Positions 27,208-36,026 are shown, counted from the stretch's first letter. The stretch: DNA of 64,000 bases from Ciceribacter sp. T2.26MG-112.2 (GCF_900492205.1 NZ_UEYQ01000004.1:62001-126000), one strand, 5' to 3'. The notes: generated by a model from the letters alone, not told the origin. Program-made: numbers and translations.

Positions 27208-28737
27208 ATGAACGCTGCCATTTCGCCGATCATCATCCTCAACCCCGCCGATGACGTCGGCGTTGCCCGCAAGGCGATTGCCGCCGGCGCGCCGGCCGGG
27301 CCGGAAGGGCTGGTGGCCAAGGTCCAGATCGGGCGTGGCCACAAGATCGCGCTGCACGCCATTGCCAAGGGCAAGGAGGTGCTGAAGTTTGGCCAGGTCA
27401 TCGGGGTTGCGTCGGAACCGATCGAGGCAGGGGCGCATGTGCACCTGCACAATCTGTCCATGATCGAATCGCATCACGCTTACGAATTCGGCGGTGTCCC
27501 CGGCCCGGAACTGTTGCCAAAGGCCGAACGGCGCTCCTTCATGGGCTTCGACCGGGGGGCGGGTGGGGTCGGCACCCGCAACTACATCGGTATCATTTCA
27601 TCGGTGAACTGTTCGGCGACCGTCTCGCGCTATGTGGCGGAGCATTTCAACCGGCATCACGGGCTCGAGGGTTTTCCCAATGTCGACGGCGTGGTGGCTC
27701 TGACCCATGGCAGCGGCTGCGCCATCAACACCAAGTCCGAGGGTTATGAGATCCTGACCCGAACCATCCAGGGCTATGCCCGCCATCCGAATTTCGGTGG
27801 CATTCTGATGATCGGCCTCGGTTGCGAGACCAACCAGATCGCCCCCATCCTGGAGCATTACAAGCTTGCCGAAGGCGCGCTTCTCAAGACCATGACGATC
27901 CAGCATACGGGTGGCACGCGCAAGACCATCGAGGCGGCCTGCGAGGCGATTCAGGAAATGCTGCCGCTCGTCAATGCGGTCGGCCGCACGCCCCAGCCGC
28001 TGTCCGGCATCAAGCTTGCGCTCGAATGTGGCGGATCGGATGGCTATTCAGGCATTTCGGCCAATCCCGCACTTGGTTTTGCTTCCGATCTGCTGGTCCG
28101 GAACGGAGGTACGTCGGTGTTGGCCGAGACGCCGGAAATCTACGGCGCCGAGCATTTGCTGACGCGTCGCGCGGTCAGTCCGGCGGTTGCCCAGAAGCTT
28201 CTCGATCGGATCGAATGGTGGCGCAACTACACGGCGCGAAACGGTGACGAACTCAACAACAATCCCTCCTTCGGCAACAAGCTCGGCGGGCTCACCACCA
28301 TCCTCGAGAAATCGCTGGGGGCGGTCGCCAAGGGCGGCTCCATGCCGCTGTCGGCCGTCTACGAATATGCCGAGATGATCACCGAGTCCGGCTTCGTCTT
28401 CATGGATACGCCCGGCTATGACCCGGTCGCGGTAACGGGCCAGGTCGCGGGTGGCTGCAACGTCATCTGTTTCACCACCGGCCGCGGTTCGGTTTCCGGT
28501 TTCAAGCCGGCGCCCTGCATCAAGATCGCTACCAATTCTGAAATGTACCGCCACATGCAGGAGGACATGGACCTCAACTGTGGCGACATCGTCACGGGCG
28601 ACGATACCATCGAGGCGGCCGGCCGGCGGATCTTCGAGGAGGTGATTGCCGTCGCCTCGGGCAAGAAGACCCGCAGCGAGGAATTCGAATACGGAGATAA
28701 CGAGTTCGTTCCGTGGCAGGTGGGAGCGGTCACCTGA
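27208..28737 (+). CDS. UxaA/GarD-family sugar acid dehydratase
   Basis: 509 aa from the ATG preceded by AGGGAG. N-terminal SAF domain (about 1-95: KVQIGRGHKIALHAIAKGKE, KFGQVIGVAS), then the catalytic domain with GTRNYIGIISSVNCSATVSR, LECGGSDGYSG and NNPSFGNKLGGLTT. It is a paralogue of the enzyme at 10274 with the same layout. Altronate, galactarate or another hexarate/aldonate is possible. The link to a lactonase and the two-component-controlled importer suggests a different substrate from its paralogue. The frame stays open upstream, but those codons are outside the family domain. Confidence 0.87.
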   Translation: MNAAISPIIILNPADDVGVARKAIAAGAPAGPEGLVAKVQIGRGHKIALHAIAKGKEVLKFGQVIGVASEPIEAGAHVHLHNLSMIESHHAYEFGGVPGPELLPKAERRSFMGFDRGAGGVGTRNYIGIISSVNCSATVSRYVAEHFNRHHGLEGFPNVDGVVALTHGSGCAINTKSEGYEILTRTIQGYARHPNFGGILMIGLGCETNQIAPILEHYKLAEGALLKTMTIQHTGGTRKTIEAACEAIQEMLPLVNAVGRTPQPLSGIKLALECGGSDGYSGISANPALGFASDLLVRNGGTSVLAETPEIYGAEHLLTRRAVSPAVAQKLLDRIEWWRNYTARNGDELNNNPSFGNKLGGLTTILEKSLGAVAKGGSMPLSAVYEYAEMITESGFVFMDTPGYDPVAVTGQVAGGCNVICFTTGRGSVSGFKPAPCIKIATNSEMYRHMQEDMDLNCGDIVTGDDTIEAAGRRIFEEVIAVASGKKTRSEEFEYGDNEFVPWQVGAVT

Positions 28738-28754
28738 GGGAGTCGGACCCTCCC
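28738..28754 (+). terminator. Weak hairpin directly after the dehydratase stop
   Basis: GGGAG and CTCCC (28738-28742, 28750-28754) form a 5-bp stem with a 7-nt loop beginning on the stop-codon edge, followed by TTG. It could help end the plus-strand operon but is short. Confidence 0.3.
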
Positions 28755-28799
28755 TTGCCAGGTTGAAAGCGGCACGTAACCTGCGAGGCTCGAACGAAA

Positions 28800-28826
28800 G
28801 ACGGGCCAATCGTCGATCGGCCCGTC
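28800..28826 (-). terminator. Terminator of the minCDE operon (possibly bidirectional)
   Basis: GACGGGCCAATC (28800-28811) and GATCGGCCCGTC (28815-28826) pair over 12 positions with one mismatch and a 3-nt loop. On the minus strand the stem is followed by TTTCGTT, 14 bp after the minE stop. Confidence 0.65.
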
Positions 28827-28839
28827 CCGAAGTTGGTTG

Positions 28840-29100
28840 TCAGGCTGCCAGTCTGGCACCGTCCAGCGGGATCTCGACTTCGATCTCCAGGATCGAAACG
28901 TGCTGGTCGCGCTCCATGGTGACGTGAACCTTGTCGCCGTCGACCTGCACGTGCCGGGCGATCACCGCGAGGATCTCCTCGCGAAGCACGGCGACGAGAT
29001 CGGAACCGGCCGAGGCGCGTTCGTGGGCGAGAAGGACCTGCAGGCGCTCGCGCGCGGTCGGTGCCGACTTCTGTTTGCGGAACAGGCTGAAAATGCTCAT
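28840..29100 (-). CDS. minE: Cell division topological specificity factor MinE
   Basis: 86 aa, normal size. N-terminal membrane-binding and anti-MinCD region ([20 protein letters not shown], then VLLAHERA), followed by the topological specificity domain with [16 protein letters not shown] and a beta-strand [13 protein letters not shown]. Drives MinD off the membrane and sets the pole-to-pole oscillation that keeps FtsZ at midcell. The ATG overlaps the minD stop by 4 bp. Last gene of minCDE. Confidence 0.97.
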   Translation of the reverse strand: MSIFSLFRKQKSAPTARERLQVLLAHERASAGSDLVAVLREEILAVIARHVQVDGDKVHVTMERDQHVSILEIEVEIPLDGARLAA

Positions 29101-29912
29101 GCTGCCCTCCGTGCGAAAATCTTGCCGAAGAGCCCCCGCTTTTCGCCGGGAATCTCGATGGGCACTTCCTCGCCGCAAAGCCTGCGCGCCGCGTCGAAAT
29201 AGGCGAGCGCCGGTGCGCTGCGGGCATCGGCAAGCGTGACCGGTGCGCCGATATTGGAGGCACGAAGAACATCCATGCTTTCCGGAATGATCCCGAGAAG
29301 GGGGATCGACAGGATCTCCAGGACGTCGTCGACCTTGAGCATGTCGCCGCGCTGGGCCCTGTTGGCGTCGTAGCGGGTCAAAAGCAGGTGCTTCTCCATG
29401 CGCTCGCCCTGTTCGGCCTTGACGGTCTTGGCGTCGAGCAGGCCGATGATGCGGTCGGAGTCCCGGACGGAGGAAACCTCCGGATTGGTCACCACCACGG
29501 CCACGTCGGCATGGCGCATGGCCAGCGTCGCGCCACGCTCGATGCCGGCGGGGCTGTCGCAGATGACCCAGTCGAAATAGCGCCTGAGCTCGTTGATCAC
29601 CTGTTCCACGCCTTCGGGCGTCAGATTGTCCTTGTCCCGGGTCTGGGAGGCTGGCAGCAGGAAGAGCGTGTCCACGCGCTTGTCGCGGATCAGCGCCTGC
29701 TGAAGCTTGGCGTCGCCCTGGATGACATTGACCAGATCATAGACGACCCGGCGTTCCGCACCCATGACCAGATCGAGATTGCGCAGGCCGACGTCGAAGT
29801 CGACCACGACGACCTTCTCGCCACGCTGCGCGAGCGCTGCACCCAGTGCGGCGCTCGAGGTTGTCTTGCCAACCCCTCCCTTGCCGGACGTGACGACGAC
29901 TACCTTCCCCAT
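29097..29912 (-). CDS. minD: Septum site-determining ATPase MinD
   Basis: 271 aa ParA/MinD ATPase. Deviant Walker [10 protein letters not shown] with signature Lys11 and Lys16, switch region [21 protein letters not shown]. The C-terminal amphipathic helix [13 protein letters not shown] is the membrane targeting sequence. Start at ATG 29912 because AGGAG lies 6 bp before it; the ATG at 29918 sits directly against the Shine-Dalgarno. It recruits MinC to the membrane and is displaced by MinE. Confidence 0.98.
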   Translation of the reverse strand: MGKVVVVTSGKGGVGKTTSSAALGAALAQRGEKVVVVDFDVGLRNLDLVMGAERRVVYDLVNVIQGDAKLQQALIRDKRVDTLFLLPASQTRDKDNLTPEGVEQVINELRRYFDWVICDSPAGIERGATLAMRHADVAVVVTNPEVSSVRDSDRIIGLLDAKTVKAEQGERMEKHLLLTRYDANRAQRGDMLKVDDVLEILSIPLLGIIPESMDVLRASNIGAPVTLADARSAPALAYFDAARRLCGEEVPIEIPGEKRGLFGKIFARRAA

Positions 29913-29941
29913 CTTCATCTCCTGTTCTTGGCCTTTCCGGC

Positions 29942-30676
29942 TCAATTGAGTTTGTCTGCCTTGAGCGTCTCGTCGTCGAGCCACCACTGTACGGGTTGTC
30001 CGCGGAGCTCCGGTGCCATGTCCTCGGCCATCTTGTAGATGCCGTCGATGGCCACCAGTTCGGCTTCGAGCTTGCGGCAGAAAATACGGGCCGATGCGTT
30101 GCCCAGCGATCCGGCCATGGCACGCCCACGCAGGGCGCCATAAATGTGAATGGAGCCGCCGGCGATGACTTCGGCGCCAGAGGCGACCGAGCCGATCACG
30201 GTCACGTCTCCGTCGGCAAAGGTGACCGACTGGCCCGAACGGACCGGTTCGCGGATGATCAGCGACTGGAGCGCCTGGCGCGTGACAGGCGGCTCCTCGG
30301 CCTTCGTCTGCGTAGCCGGCGAAACTTCAGCCGCCTCGCTCGTCGCCACTTCGAAATCGGCGGCCGGGCGGCCACCCTTCAGGGCGGGCGGCATTCCGGG
30401 TTCGATCAGCGAAGGCCTTCCGCCCTCGATGCCCATGACGCTGACATTGCGTTTGCGAAGCTCTGCCAGCAGATCCTTCAGCTGGGGACGATCGATGGCC
30501 AGATCCGTGACGTCGAGGACGACGGGGCGGCCAAGAAAGAAACCCGCCGAACGCGCGGCGAGGTCGTCCAGCCTTGCCAGCCACTCATCGAGCGGCAGAT
30601 CGGGCGAGAGTACGACCGCCATAAAGGAGCGGCCCTTGATTCGGATCGAGCGGGCGTCTGTTAGCACTTTGGTCAT
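29942..30676 (-). CDS. minC: Septum site-determining protein MinC
   Basis: 244 aa FtsZ assembly inhibitor. N-terminal domain about 1-100 (IRIKGRSFMAVVLSPDLPLD), a Pro/Ala-rich linker at about 110-150, then the beta-helix C-domain (ADGDVTVIGSVASGAEVIAG, GSIHIYGALRGRAMAG) that binds MinD. First gene of minCDE, 29 bp before minD. A TTAA-N7-TTAA CtrA-like box lies 42 bp upstream of the ATG and a second weaker one closer in, so cell-cycle control is likely. Confidence 0.97.
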   Translation of the reverse strand: MTKVLTDARSIRIKGRSFMAVVLSPDLPLDEWLARLDDLAARSAGFFLGRPVVLDVTDLAIDRPQLKDLLAELRKRNVSVMGIEGGRPSLIEPGMPPALKGGRPAADFEVATSEAAEVSPATQTKAEEPPVTRQALQSLIIREPVRSGQSVTFADGDVTVIGSVASGAEVIAGGSIHIYGALRGRAMAGSLGNASARIFCRKLEAELVAIDGIYKMAEDMAPELRGQPVQWWLDDETLKADKLN

Positions 30677-30681
30677 CTGGG

Positions 30682-30696
30682 TTAATGATTGGTTAG
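30682..30696. promoter_or_regulatory. Second, weaker CtrA-like box near the minC start
   Basis: TTAA-TGATTGG-TTAG differs from TTAA-N7-TTAA at one base. It is 6 bp upstream of the minC ATG, where binding would interfere with transcription or initiation. Confidence 0.35.
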
Positions 30697-30717
30697 TTCT
30701 TGCTAGCCTCCCCATGG

Positions 30718-30733
30718 TTAACAAAGCGTTAAC
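30718..30733. promoter_or_regulatory. CtrA-type binding box upstream of minCDE
   Basis: TTAA-CAAAGCG-TTAAC matches the full alphaproteobacterial CtrA consensus TTAA-N7-TTAA with the trailing C. It lies 42 bp before the minC ATG. Direct CtrA control of min genes has been reported in Sinorhizobium (recalled, not checked). The rest of the 313-bp gap 30677-30989 shows no gene. Confidence 0.65.
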
Positions 30734-30963
30734 GCGCTTGCGCGGCGAGCGCCGGCTGGAAAGATTTTGCCTGCTTCACAACCAGTGGCAGGTCGATCGG
30801 CCGGGTGAGGATGACGGTCATTTACAGGTCACCGATCTGCCTGCACGACAGCGCGGCAGCCTGATGAAGCCGGCGGCTCGCATAAGGCTAGCAAGGGGAT
30901 GATTCGCCACCCCGGTCCGGATCAAAGATGATCGTCGTTTCGGTCGGCCAGGATCGCCGGTCG

Positions 30964-30999
30964 CCTGAGGTGCTGGTCGGGCTGGCCGGTCACCTCAGG
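30964..30999 (-). terminator. Hairpin at the end of the siderophore-interacting protein gene
   Basis: CCTGAGGTG (30964-30972) and CACCTCAGG (30991-30999) form a perfect 9-bp stem overlapping the last codons and stop of the upstream gene, with an 18-nt GC-rich loop. No T-run follows, so termination efficiency is uncertain. Confidence 0.35.
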
Positions 31000-32069
31000 G
31001 AATCACTGTCACGCCCACGCCACCAGTACCAGGCGAGGTATTTTGCCTTCCGGTCCGGTTGGCTAGCCTTCAGAAAGCTTCGGATGCTGCGCAATTCCTT
31101 CTTTTCACACGCGGCCCAGATGAAGGTCTCAGGTTCGAGTGATCCGATCACCGCCATCGCTTCGTCGGCCAGCACCGTCGTCGCACCGGCCGGATACCGG
31201 ACGCGATGAAGCCAGCGCACCTCCAGCGATCCCTGGGTGGGAAGCGGTTGCTCCTCCGCCTGGTTCTCGACCTCGATGATCGCCCGCAGGCGCGTGCCGG
31301 GTTTAGCCTCGGCGGCGATACGGGCAATCGCCGGAAGCGCCGTTTCGTCGCCGGCGAGGAAGATCGATTGGGCCCGAGGATGGCCTCCACCACCGGGACC
31401 CAGAAGCGCCACCTTGTCGCCGGGCAGGGCGTCGCGGGCGAAATCCGCGCCGGGGGTGCGCACGCCCGGCGCCGGATGCTGGAGAATGTCGATCCACAAT
31501 TCGCGGCGTTCGACATCGACGGCGCGGATTGTGTAGACGCGGGCGAGAAGCGCGTCTTCTCCTTCCGGCCAGGCAAGGCGCCCGTCGGCGCGAATGCCGG
31601 GCCAGACCGGCGGCCTGCCCCTTGGCGGGACGAGAAGACGGACGTGCATGTCACCGTCGATATAGGGGGAGACATCGGCGCAGGCGACTTTGACCCGACG
31701 CATGCGTGGCGTTACATCCTCGGCCGATACGACGATCGCCTCCTGGAGATTGGCCAATCTGGTCTGCGGCGGCGGATCGGACCAGCTCAGTTCGAACGGG
31801 TCGTCCCCGGCGAAATAGAACAGGTGTTCGGCCAGCATGGTGCGGGTCAGTTGCAGCGCCTCCGCCGTGGGGCAGGCAAGCTCGATCAGCAGCCTGTCAC
31901 CCTCGGCGCGGATGCCGGCGGAGCCGATCTCGCTTTTCAGCAGGACCTGGTTCTCGTTCCTCTGGACGTCGGAATGCTCGACGAAATGCTCGCAGATCTC
32001 GTCGAGCATGCCGGCGACATCCTTCGGCAGCGCGGTGCCGGAAAGCGTGAATTGCTGGGTGCCAGTCAT
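30990..32069 (-). CDS. Siderophore-interacting protein (FAD-binding ferric-siderophore reductase, SIP family)
   Basis: 359 aa. An N-terminal DUF2218-like segment of about 110 residues (DEICEHFVEHSDVQRNENQV) precedes the FAD-binding barrel (VTPRMRRVKVACAD, ARVYTIRAVD) and the SIP NAD(P)-binding domain (SIFLAGDETALPAI, WAACEKKELRSIRSFL). It releases iron in the cytosol by reducing the ferric siderophore. Start supported by AAGGAG 8 bp upstream. Last gene of the uptake operon, 50 bp after the ATPase. Confidence 0.92.
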   Translation of the reverse strand: MTGTQQFTLSGTALPKDVAGMLDEICEHFVEHSDVQRNENQVLLKSEIGSAGIRAEGDRLLIELACPTAEALQLTRTMLAEHLFYFAGDDPFELSWSDPPPQTRLANLQEAIVVSAEDVTPRMRRVKVACADVSPYIDGDMHVRLLVPPRGRPPVWPGIRADGRLAWPEGEDALLARVYTIRAVDVERRELWIDILQHPAPGVRTPGADFARDALPGDKVALLGPGGGGHPRAQSIFLAGDETALPAIARIAAEAKPGTRLRAIIEVENQAEEQPLPTQGSLEVRWLHRVRYPAGATTVLADEAMAVIGSLEPETFIWAACEKKELRSIRSFLKASQPDRKAKYLAWYWWRGRDSDSLR

Positions 32070-32119
32070 GGCTGGTGCTCCTTGTGAATGCGCTTGGGGC
32101 GGGGTCGTCGATCGGGTCT

Positions 32120-32932
32120 TCAACATGGCGGATCGCTCGTCATGCGGTGTCGGCCTATCGGCAGCATGATCGGCCTGCCGGAGGTCGGATCGGTGATGAT
32201 GCGGCTTTCGAGGCCGAAGACCTCGCGCACGGTCTGTTCGCTCAACACATCCTCGGGCCGTCCGGCGACATGCAGGCGTCCACCTTCGATCGCCACGAGG
32301 TGATCGGCGTAGCGGGCGGCGAGATTGAGGTCGTGCAGCACCATGACGATCGTCGTGCCGCGCGTGTGGTTGAGGTCGGTCAGGAGGTCGAGGACCTCGA
32401 CCTGATGGCTGATGTCGAGGAAGGTGGTGGGTTCGTCGAGCAGAAGGATTTCCGTCTGCTGCGCCAGCGCCATGGCGATCCACACCCGCTGGCGCTGTCC
32501 GCCGGAGAGCTCGTCCACCGGTCGATCCGCGAGATCGGCGGTCTTGGTCGCGTTGAGGGCGCCCGCCACGGCCTCGTCGTCCTGGCGCGTCCAGCGCGAA
32601 AACATGCCCTGGTGGGGATGGCGGCCGCGGCTGACGAGGTCGGCAACGGTGATCCCCTCCGGCGCAATGGGAGACTGCGGCAGGAGCCCCAGCGTTCGCG
32701 CCAGCTCGCGGGTCGGGGTCCGGTGGACCGACTTGCCGTCGAGCAGGACGTGACCCTGGCGCGGTGCGATCAGTCGCGACATGGTGCGCAGCAGGGTGGA
32801 CTTGCCGCAGGCATTGGCGCCGACGATCGTGGTGATCTTGCCAGGCGGGACCGCAAGGCTCAGCTCGTTCAGAACGAGCGCTTCGCCATAGCCCGCCGAA
32901 AGCGCGCTTGCGGTGAGGGAATGCATGGTCAT
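32120..32932 (-). CDS. Iron-siderophore ABC transporter ATPase (FepC/FhuC type)
   Basis: 270 aa. Walker A GANACGKST, where the first Gly-rich positions carry Ala-Cys instead of the usual NGCGKS; signature [15 protein letters not shown]; Walker B ILLLDEPTTFLD; switch His in VLHDLNLA. The true start overlaps the permease stop by 4 bp; the same frame stays open far upstream through the permease region and should not be fused. Energises the two FecCD-type permeases. Confidence 0.95.
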   Translation of the reverse strand: MTMHSLTASALSAGYGEALVLNELSLAVPPGKITTIVGANACGKSTLLRTMSRLIAPRQGHVLLDGKSVHRTPTRELARTLGLLPQSPIAPEGITVADLVSRGRHPHQGMFSRWTRQDDEAVAGALNATKTADLADRPVDELSGGQRQRVWIAMALAQQTEILLLDEPTTFLDISHQVEVLDLLTDLNHTRGTTIVMVLHDLNLAARYADHLVAIEGGRLHVAGRPEDVLSEQTVREVFGLESRIITDPTSGRPIMLPIGRHRMTSDPPC

Positions 32933-33969
32933 GGCGACCCTCCCGTCCTGTTGACCCGAATGATGAGATAGATGAGGTAGGGTGCGCCCAGGGCCCCGGT
33001 CACCACGCCCACGGGATAGCGGGCCGGCAGAAGGAACTGCCCGCAATAGTCGCCGACGAGAACCAGCGTCGCGCCAACCAGTGCCGACGGAACCAGCAGC
33101 GAACCGCTGCTGCCGACCATGCGGGCGGCAATCGGGCCGGATAGGAAGGCGACGAAGGCGATCGGGCCGGCGACCGCCGTCGCGACCGAGATCATGCCGA
33201 CCGCCGAGACGATGACGAGGACGCGGGTCGCGGAAACACTGACGCCGAGGGCCGCTGCCGTGTCGTCTCCCAGCCTCAGGGCCTCGAGGTCGCGCGTGCG
33301 GGCGAGCAGCAGGCCGCCGAAGAGTATCAACCCCATCAGGAGGGGCAGCGTCTGGTCGAGCTGCGCCCCGTTGACGCTTCCGGTCAGCCAGCGCATCGCC
33401 TCCTGCAGGTTCCACGTCGGTGCGCGCGACAGGATATAGGCCGTGATGCTCTCCAGCATGGCGGAAACGCCGATGCCGACGAGAATGAGACGCGTTCCGG
33501 CGACGCCGTTTTGAAACGACAGCCCGTAGACCAGCACGGCGACGCCGAGGCCCGCAGCCACGGCAAAGATGGGCACCAGCGGCCCGTCGAGCGAGAGCAC
33601 GACGATGGCGAAGACGGCAGCCGTGCTGGCGCCCGAGCTGATGCCGATGATGTCCGGGCTCGCCAGCGGATTGCGCAGCATCGTCTGGAAGGCGACGCCG
33701 CCCAGGCCGAAGCTCGCGCCGGCGAGGATCGACAGGACCGCGCGGGGCAGGCGCAGCTGGCCGACGGCAAAGGTCACGCCCGGCAGGTCTTCGCCCCAGA
33801 GGAGGCGAATGACGTCTCCCGGCGGCGTGAAGGACTGGCCGCGCAGGAGGGTCAGGCCGAACATGGCGACCAGAACGACAAGAAGACCAAGGACGACGAC
33901 CATGAGCCCGCGCGCGCGACGGCGGCGGCCTGCTGCGATCCCGTCGGTGGATGCCAAGAGCAAAGTCAC
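32929..33969 (-). CDS. Iron-siderophore ABC transporter permease (FepG type)
   Basis: 346 aa FecCD-family permease with about ten hydrophobic segments. The family stretches RLPRAVLSILAGASFGLGGVAFQ and NPLASPDIIGISSGAS are clear. The start is GTG at 33969, overlapping the FepD-type stop as GTGA. The lack of an ATG there explains why naive start choice misses it. Works with the FepD-type partner. Confidence 0.94.
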   Translation of the reverse strand: MTLLLASTDGIAAGRRRRARGLMVVVLGLLVVLVAMFGLTLLRGQSFTPPGDVIRLLWGEDLPGVTFAVGQLRLPRAVLSILAGASFGLGGVAFQTMLRNPLASPDIIGISSGASTAAVFAIVVLSLDGPLVPIFAVAAGLGVAVLVYGLSFQNGVAGTRLILVGIGVSAMLESITAYILSRAPTWNLQEAMRWLTGSVNGAQLDQTLPLLMGLILFGGLLLARTRDLEALRLGDDTAAALGVSVSATRVLVIVSAVGMISVATAVAGPIAFVAFLSGPIAARMVGSSGSLLVPSALVGATLVLVGDYCGQFLLPARYPVGVVTGALGAPYLIYLIIRVNRTGGSP

Positions 33970-35009
33970 AAGTCCCGAACCCTCTGCCGCCTGACGATCC
34001 AAATGAAGAAGGGTGCTCCGACCAGAGCGGTGACGATGCCGACATCGAGTTCGGCGGGTCGCGCCACGATGCGCCCAAGCACATCTCCCGCCAGCAGCAG
34101 GCAGGCGCCGCCGAGGGCCGAGAACGGCAGGAGCCAGCGATGATCGACGCCGATGAACAGGCGGCAGACATGCGGCACGACCAGGCCGACGAAGCCGATC
34201 GGGCCGCAGATCGCCGTCGTCGCGCCGCAAAGAAGGACGGCGCCCAGGGCGGCGACGGCGCGAGCCACGGCAACGCGCTCGCCAAGCCCGGCCGCCAGAT
34301 CGTCGCCCAGCGCCAGCGAGTTCAGTCTCCTGGCCGACAAGAGGCTGATGGCAAAACCGACGAGCAGGAAGGGAAGGACGTGGGAAATACGCTCGAAGGT
34401 CGCCCCTCCGACACCGCCGACCTGCCAGGCACGTATGCCGCCGGCTATGTCGTTGCGCGGCAGGACCACGGCGATCACCAGCGAGGCGAAGGCGATCGAG
34501 GTCGCTGCGCCGGCAAGCGCGAGCTTGAGAGGGGTTGCGCCGCCTCGCCCGAGCGAGCCGATGGTGTAGACGAAGACGGCGGAGCAGGCCGCACCGAGAA
34601 CGGCCACCCAGATATAGGCGTAGGCCGAGGTAATGTTGATCCAGGCGACGGCAATGACGACGGCCAGCGAAGCGCCCATGTTGACGCCGAGAATGCCCGG
34701 ATCGGCCAGCGGGTTGCGCGTCACGCCCTGCATGACGGCGCCGGCGAGACCCAGCGCCGCTCCGGCGACGAGTGCAAGCGCCGTGCGCGGGATGCGCATG
34801 GCGACCGCAGCCTGGCCAATGCTGTCGACCTGGCCGTGCAAGGCGGCAAGAATGTCGGACCAGGCGACGTCCCGCGTGCCGATCGCCAGGGACATGGCGC
34901 ACAGCGCAGCAACGGCCACGATCATTGCCGCCAGCCCGAGAGATCGCATGCGGTTCGATCGTGCCGAAACGGCGGCAGGCGCGATGGACGTCAATTCTCC
35001 GGCGGTCAT
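33966..35009 (-). CDS. Iron-siderophore ABC transporter permease (FepD type)
   Basis: 347 aa, FecCD family. RIPRTALALVAGAALGLAGAVMQ, NPLADPGILGVNMGAS and GPIGFVGLVVPHVCR are diagnostic. Overlaps the binding-protein stop by 4 bp. Together with FepG forms the inner-membrane ferric-siderophore channel. Confidence 0.95.
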   Translation of the reverse strand: MTAGELTSIAPAAVSARSNRMRSLGLAAMIVAVAALCAMSLAIGTRDVAWSDILAALHGQVDSIGQAAVAMRIPRTALALVAGAALGLAGAVMQGVTRNPLADPGILGVNMGASLAVVIAVAWINITSAYAYIWVAVLGAACSAVFVYTIGSLGRGGATPLKLALAGAATSIAFASLVIAVVLPRNDIAGGIRAWQVGGVGGATFERISHVLPFLLVGFAISLLSARRLNSLALGDDLAAGLGERVAVARAVAALGAVLLCGATTAICGPIGFVGLVVPHVCRLFIGVDHRWLLPFSALGGACLLLAGDVLGRIVARPAELDVGIVTALVGAPFFIWIVRRQRVRDL

Positions 35010-36001
35010 TTCGTCTTTCGGGCCGCTTCGGCAAGCAAGGCGACATAATCCTTGAGCACCCAGGCGATCGACAGCGGCGTGGGATTGGCCGCCGTGCCGA
35101 CGGGATCCCTGCCGAGCGTGACCACGGCGTCGTGGGCGACGGCCGGCATGCGCGCCAGGAGCGGGTTGGCGCTCATCGCCTCGACAAGCTGGTGGTCTCC
35201 ATAGGTCACGACGATGTCGACGTCGTCAAAGGCGTCGATCCGTTCGGCGCTGATCGATCCGGAAAAGCTGTTGCCCGCCGAGGCGTCGGCAACGCTTTTC
35301 GGAGTTGCGAGGCCGAGATCCTTGAAGAACCTGACGCGCGTGTCGTGGGTTGTGTAGAAATTGACCATGCTGAGGTCGGTTGCATCGAGATGCGTGACGA
35401 ACATGGCCGACTTGCCCCGCAGGTCGGGATGGGCGGCGACTTCCGCGACAATCCTCGCCTCGATCTCGGCGATCAGCACCTCGCCCTCGCTCGCCATGCC
35501 GAGACCGGCGCTGTTGAGGCGGATCATGTCGCGCCAATCGGTGGACCAAGGCGCTTGGGGGTAGGCGATGACGGGCGCGATCTGGCTGAGGGTATCGTAG
35601 TCGGCCTGGCTCAGGCCCGAATAGGAGGCCAGGATCACATCGGGCCTGGTGGCGGCGACAGCCTCGAAATCGATGCCGTCGCCTTCATCGAACAGGACCG
35701 GCCTGTCAGCCTTCAGCTCGGCCAGTCTTTCCGCCACCCAGGGCAGGAGGCCATCACCGTCGTCATCGCCGAAATTGGCGGCGGCAAAGCCGACAGGAAC
35801 GATGCCGAGCGCCAGGGGGACCTCGTGGTTCGCCCAGGCGACGGTTGCCACCCGCTCGGGTTTCTTGGCGATGACGGTCGTTCCAAGTGCGTGCCTGATC
35901 GTCACCGGGAAGACGGATTCCTGGGCGCCGGCGCCACCCGCCGCGAGAAGCGGCAGGGATGCGGCGACCAGAAACAGGCACAAGCGGAGGAAGCAGGACA
36001 T
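35006..36001 (-). CDS. Iron-siderophore ABC transporter substrate-binding protein (FecB/FepB type)
   Basis: 331 aa with a Sec signal peptide ending AGAQ (about 27). The mature part shows ALGTTVIAKKPERVATVAWANHEVPLALG and ATRPDVILASYSGLSQADYDTLSQIAPVI, typical of periplasmic ferric-siderophore receptors. First gene of a five-gene operon with 4-bp overlaps through the ATPase. An IRO-type TGA-N9-TCA iron box lies 26-40 bp upstream, consistent with RirA-mediated iron repression. The siderophore is not identified; no biosynthesis genes are nearby. Confidence 0.93.
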   Translation of the reverse strand: MSCFLRLCLFLVAASLPLLAAGGAGAQESVFPVTIRHALGTTVIAKKPERVATVAWANHEVPLALGIVPVGFAAANFGDDDGDGLLPWVAERLAELKADRPVLFDEGDGIDFEAVAATRPDVILASYSGLSQADYDTLSQIAPVIAYPQAPWSTDWRDMIRLNSAGLGMASEGEVLIAEIEARIVAEVAAHPDLRGKSAMFVTHLDATDLSMVNFYTTHDTRVRFFKDLGLATPKSVADASAGNSFSGSISAERIDAFDDVDIVVTYGDHQLVEAMSANPLLARMPAVAHDAVVTLGRDPVGTAANPTPLSIAWVLKDYVALLAEAARKTK

Positions 36002-36026
36002 GCGTCAACTCTCGACGTTTTTAAGT

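Noticed and set aside
29097..29918. MinD start at the first ATG (29918)
   Set aside because: It directly abuts AGGAG with no spacing; the ATG 6 bp later has proper spacing and gives the canonical MinD N-terminus.
32120..34285. A 721-codon minus-strand frame covering the ATPase and much of the permease region
   Set aside because: Only the last 270 codons match an ABC ATPase; the upstream part is low-complexity Arg/Ala-rich sequence in the wrong frame of two clear FecCD permeases.
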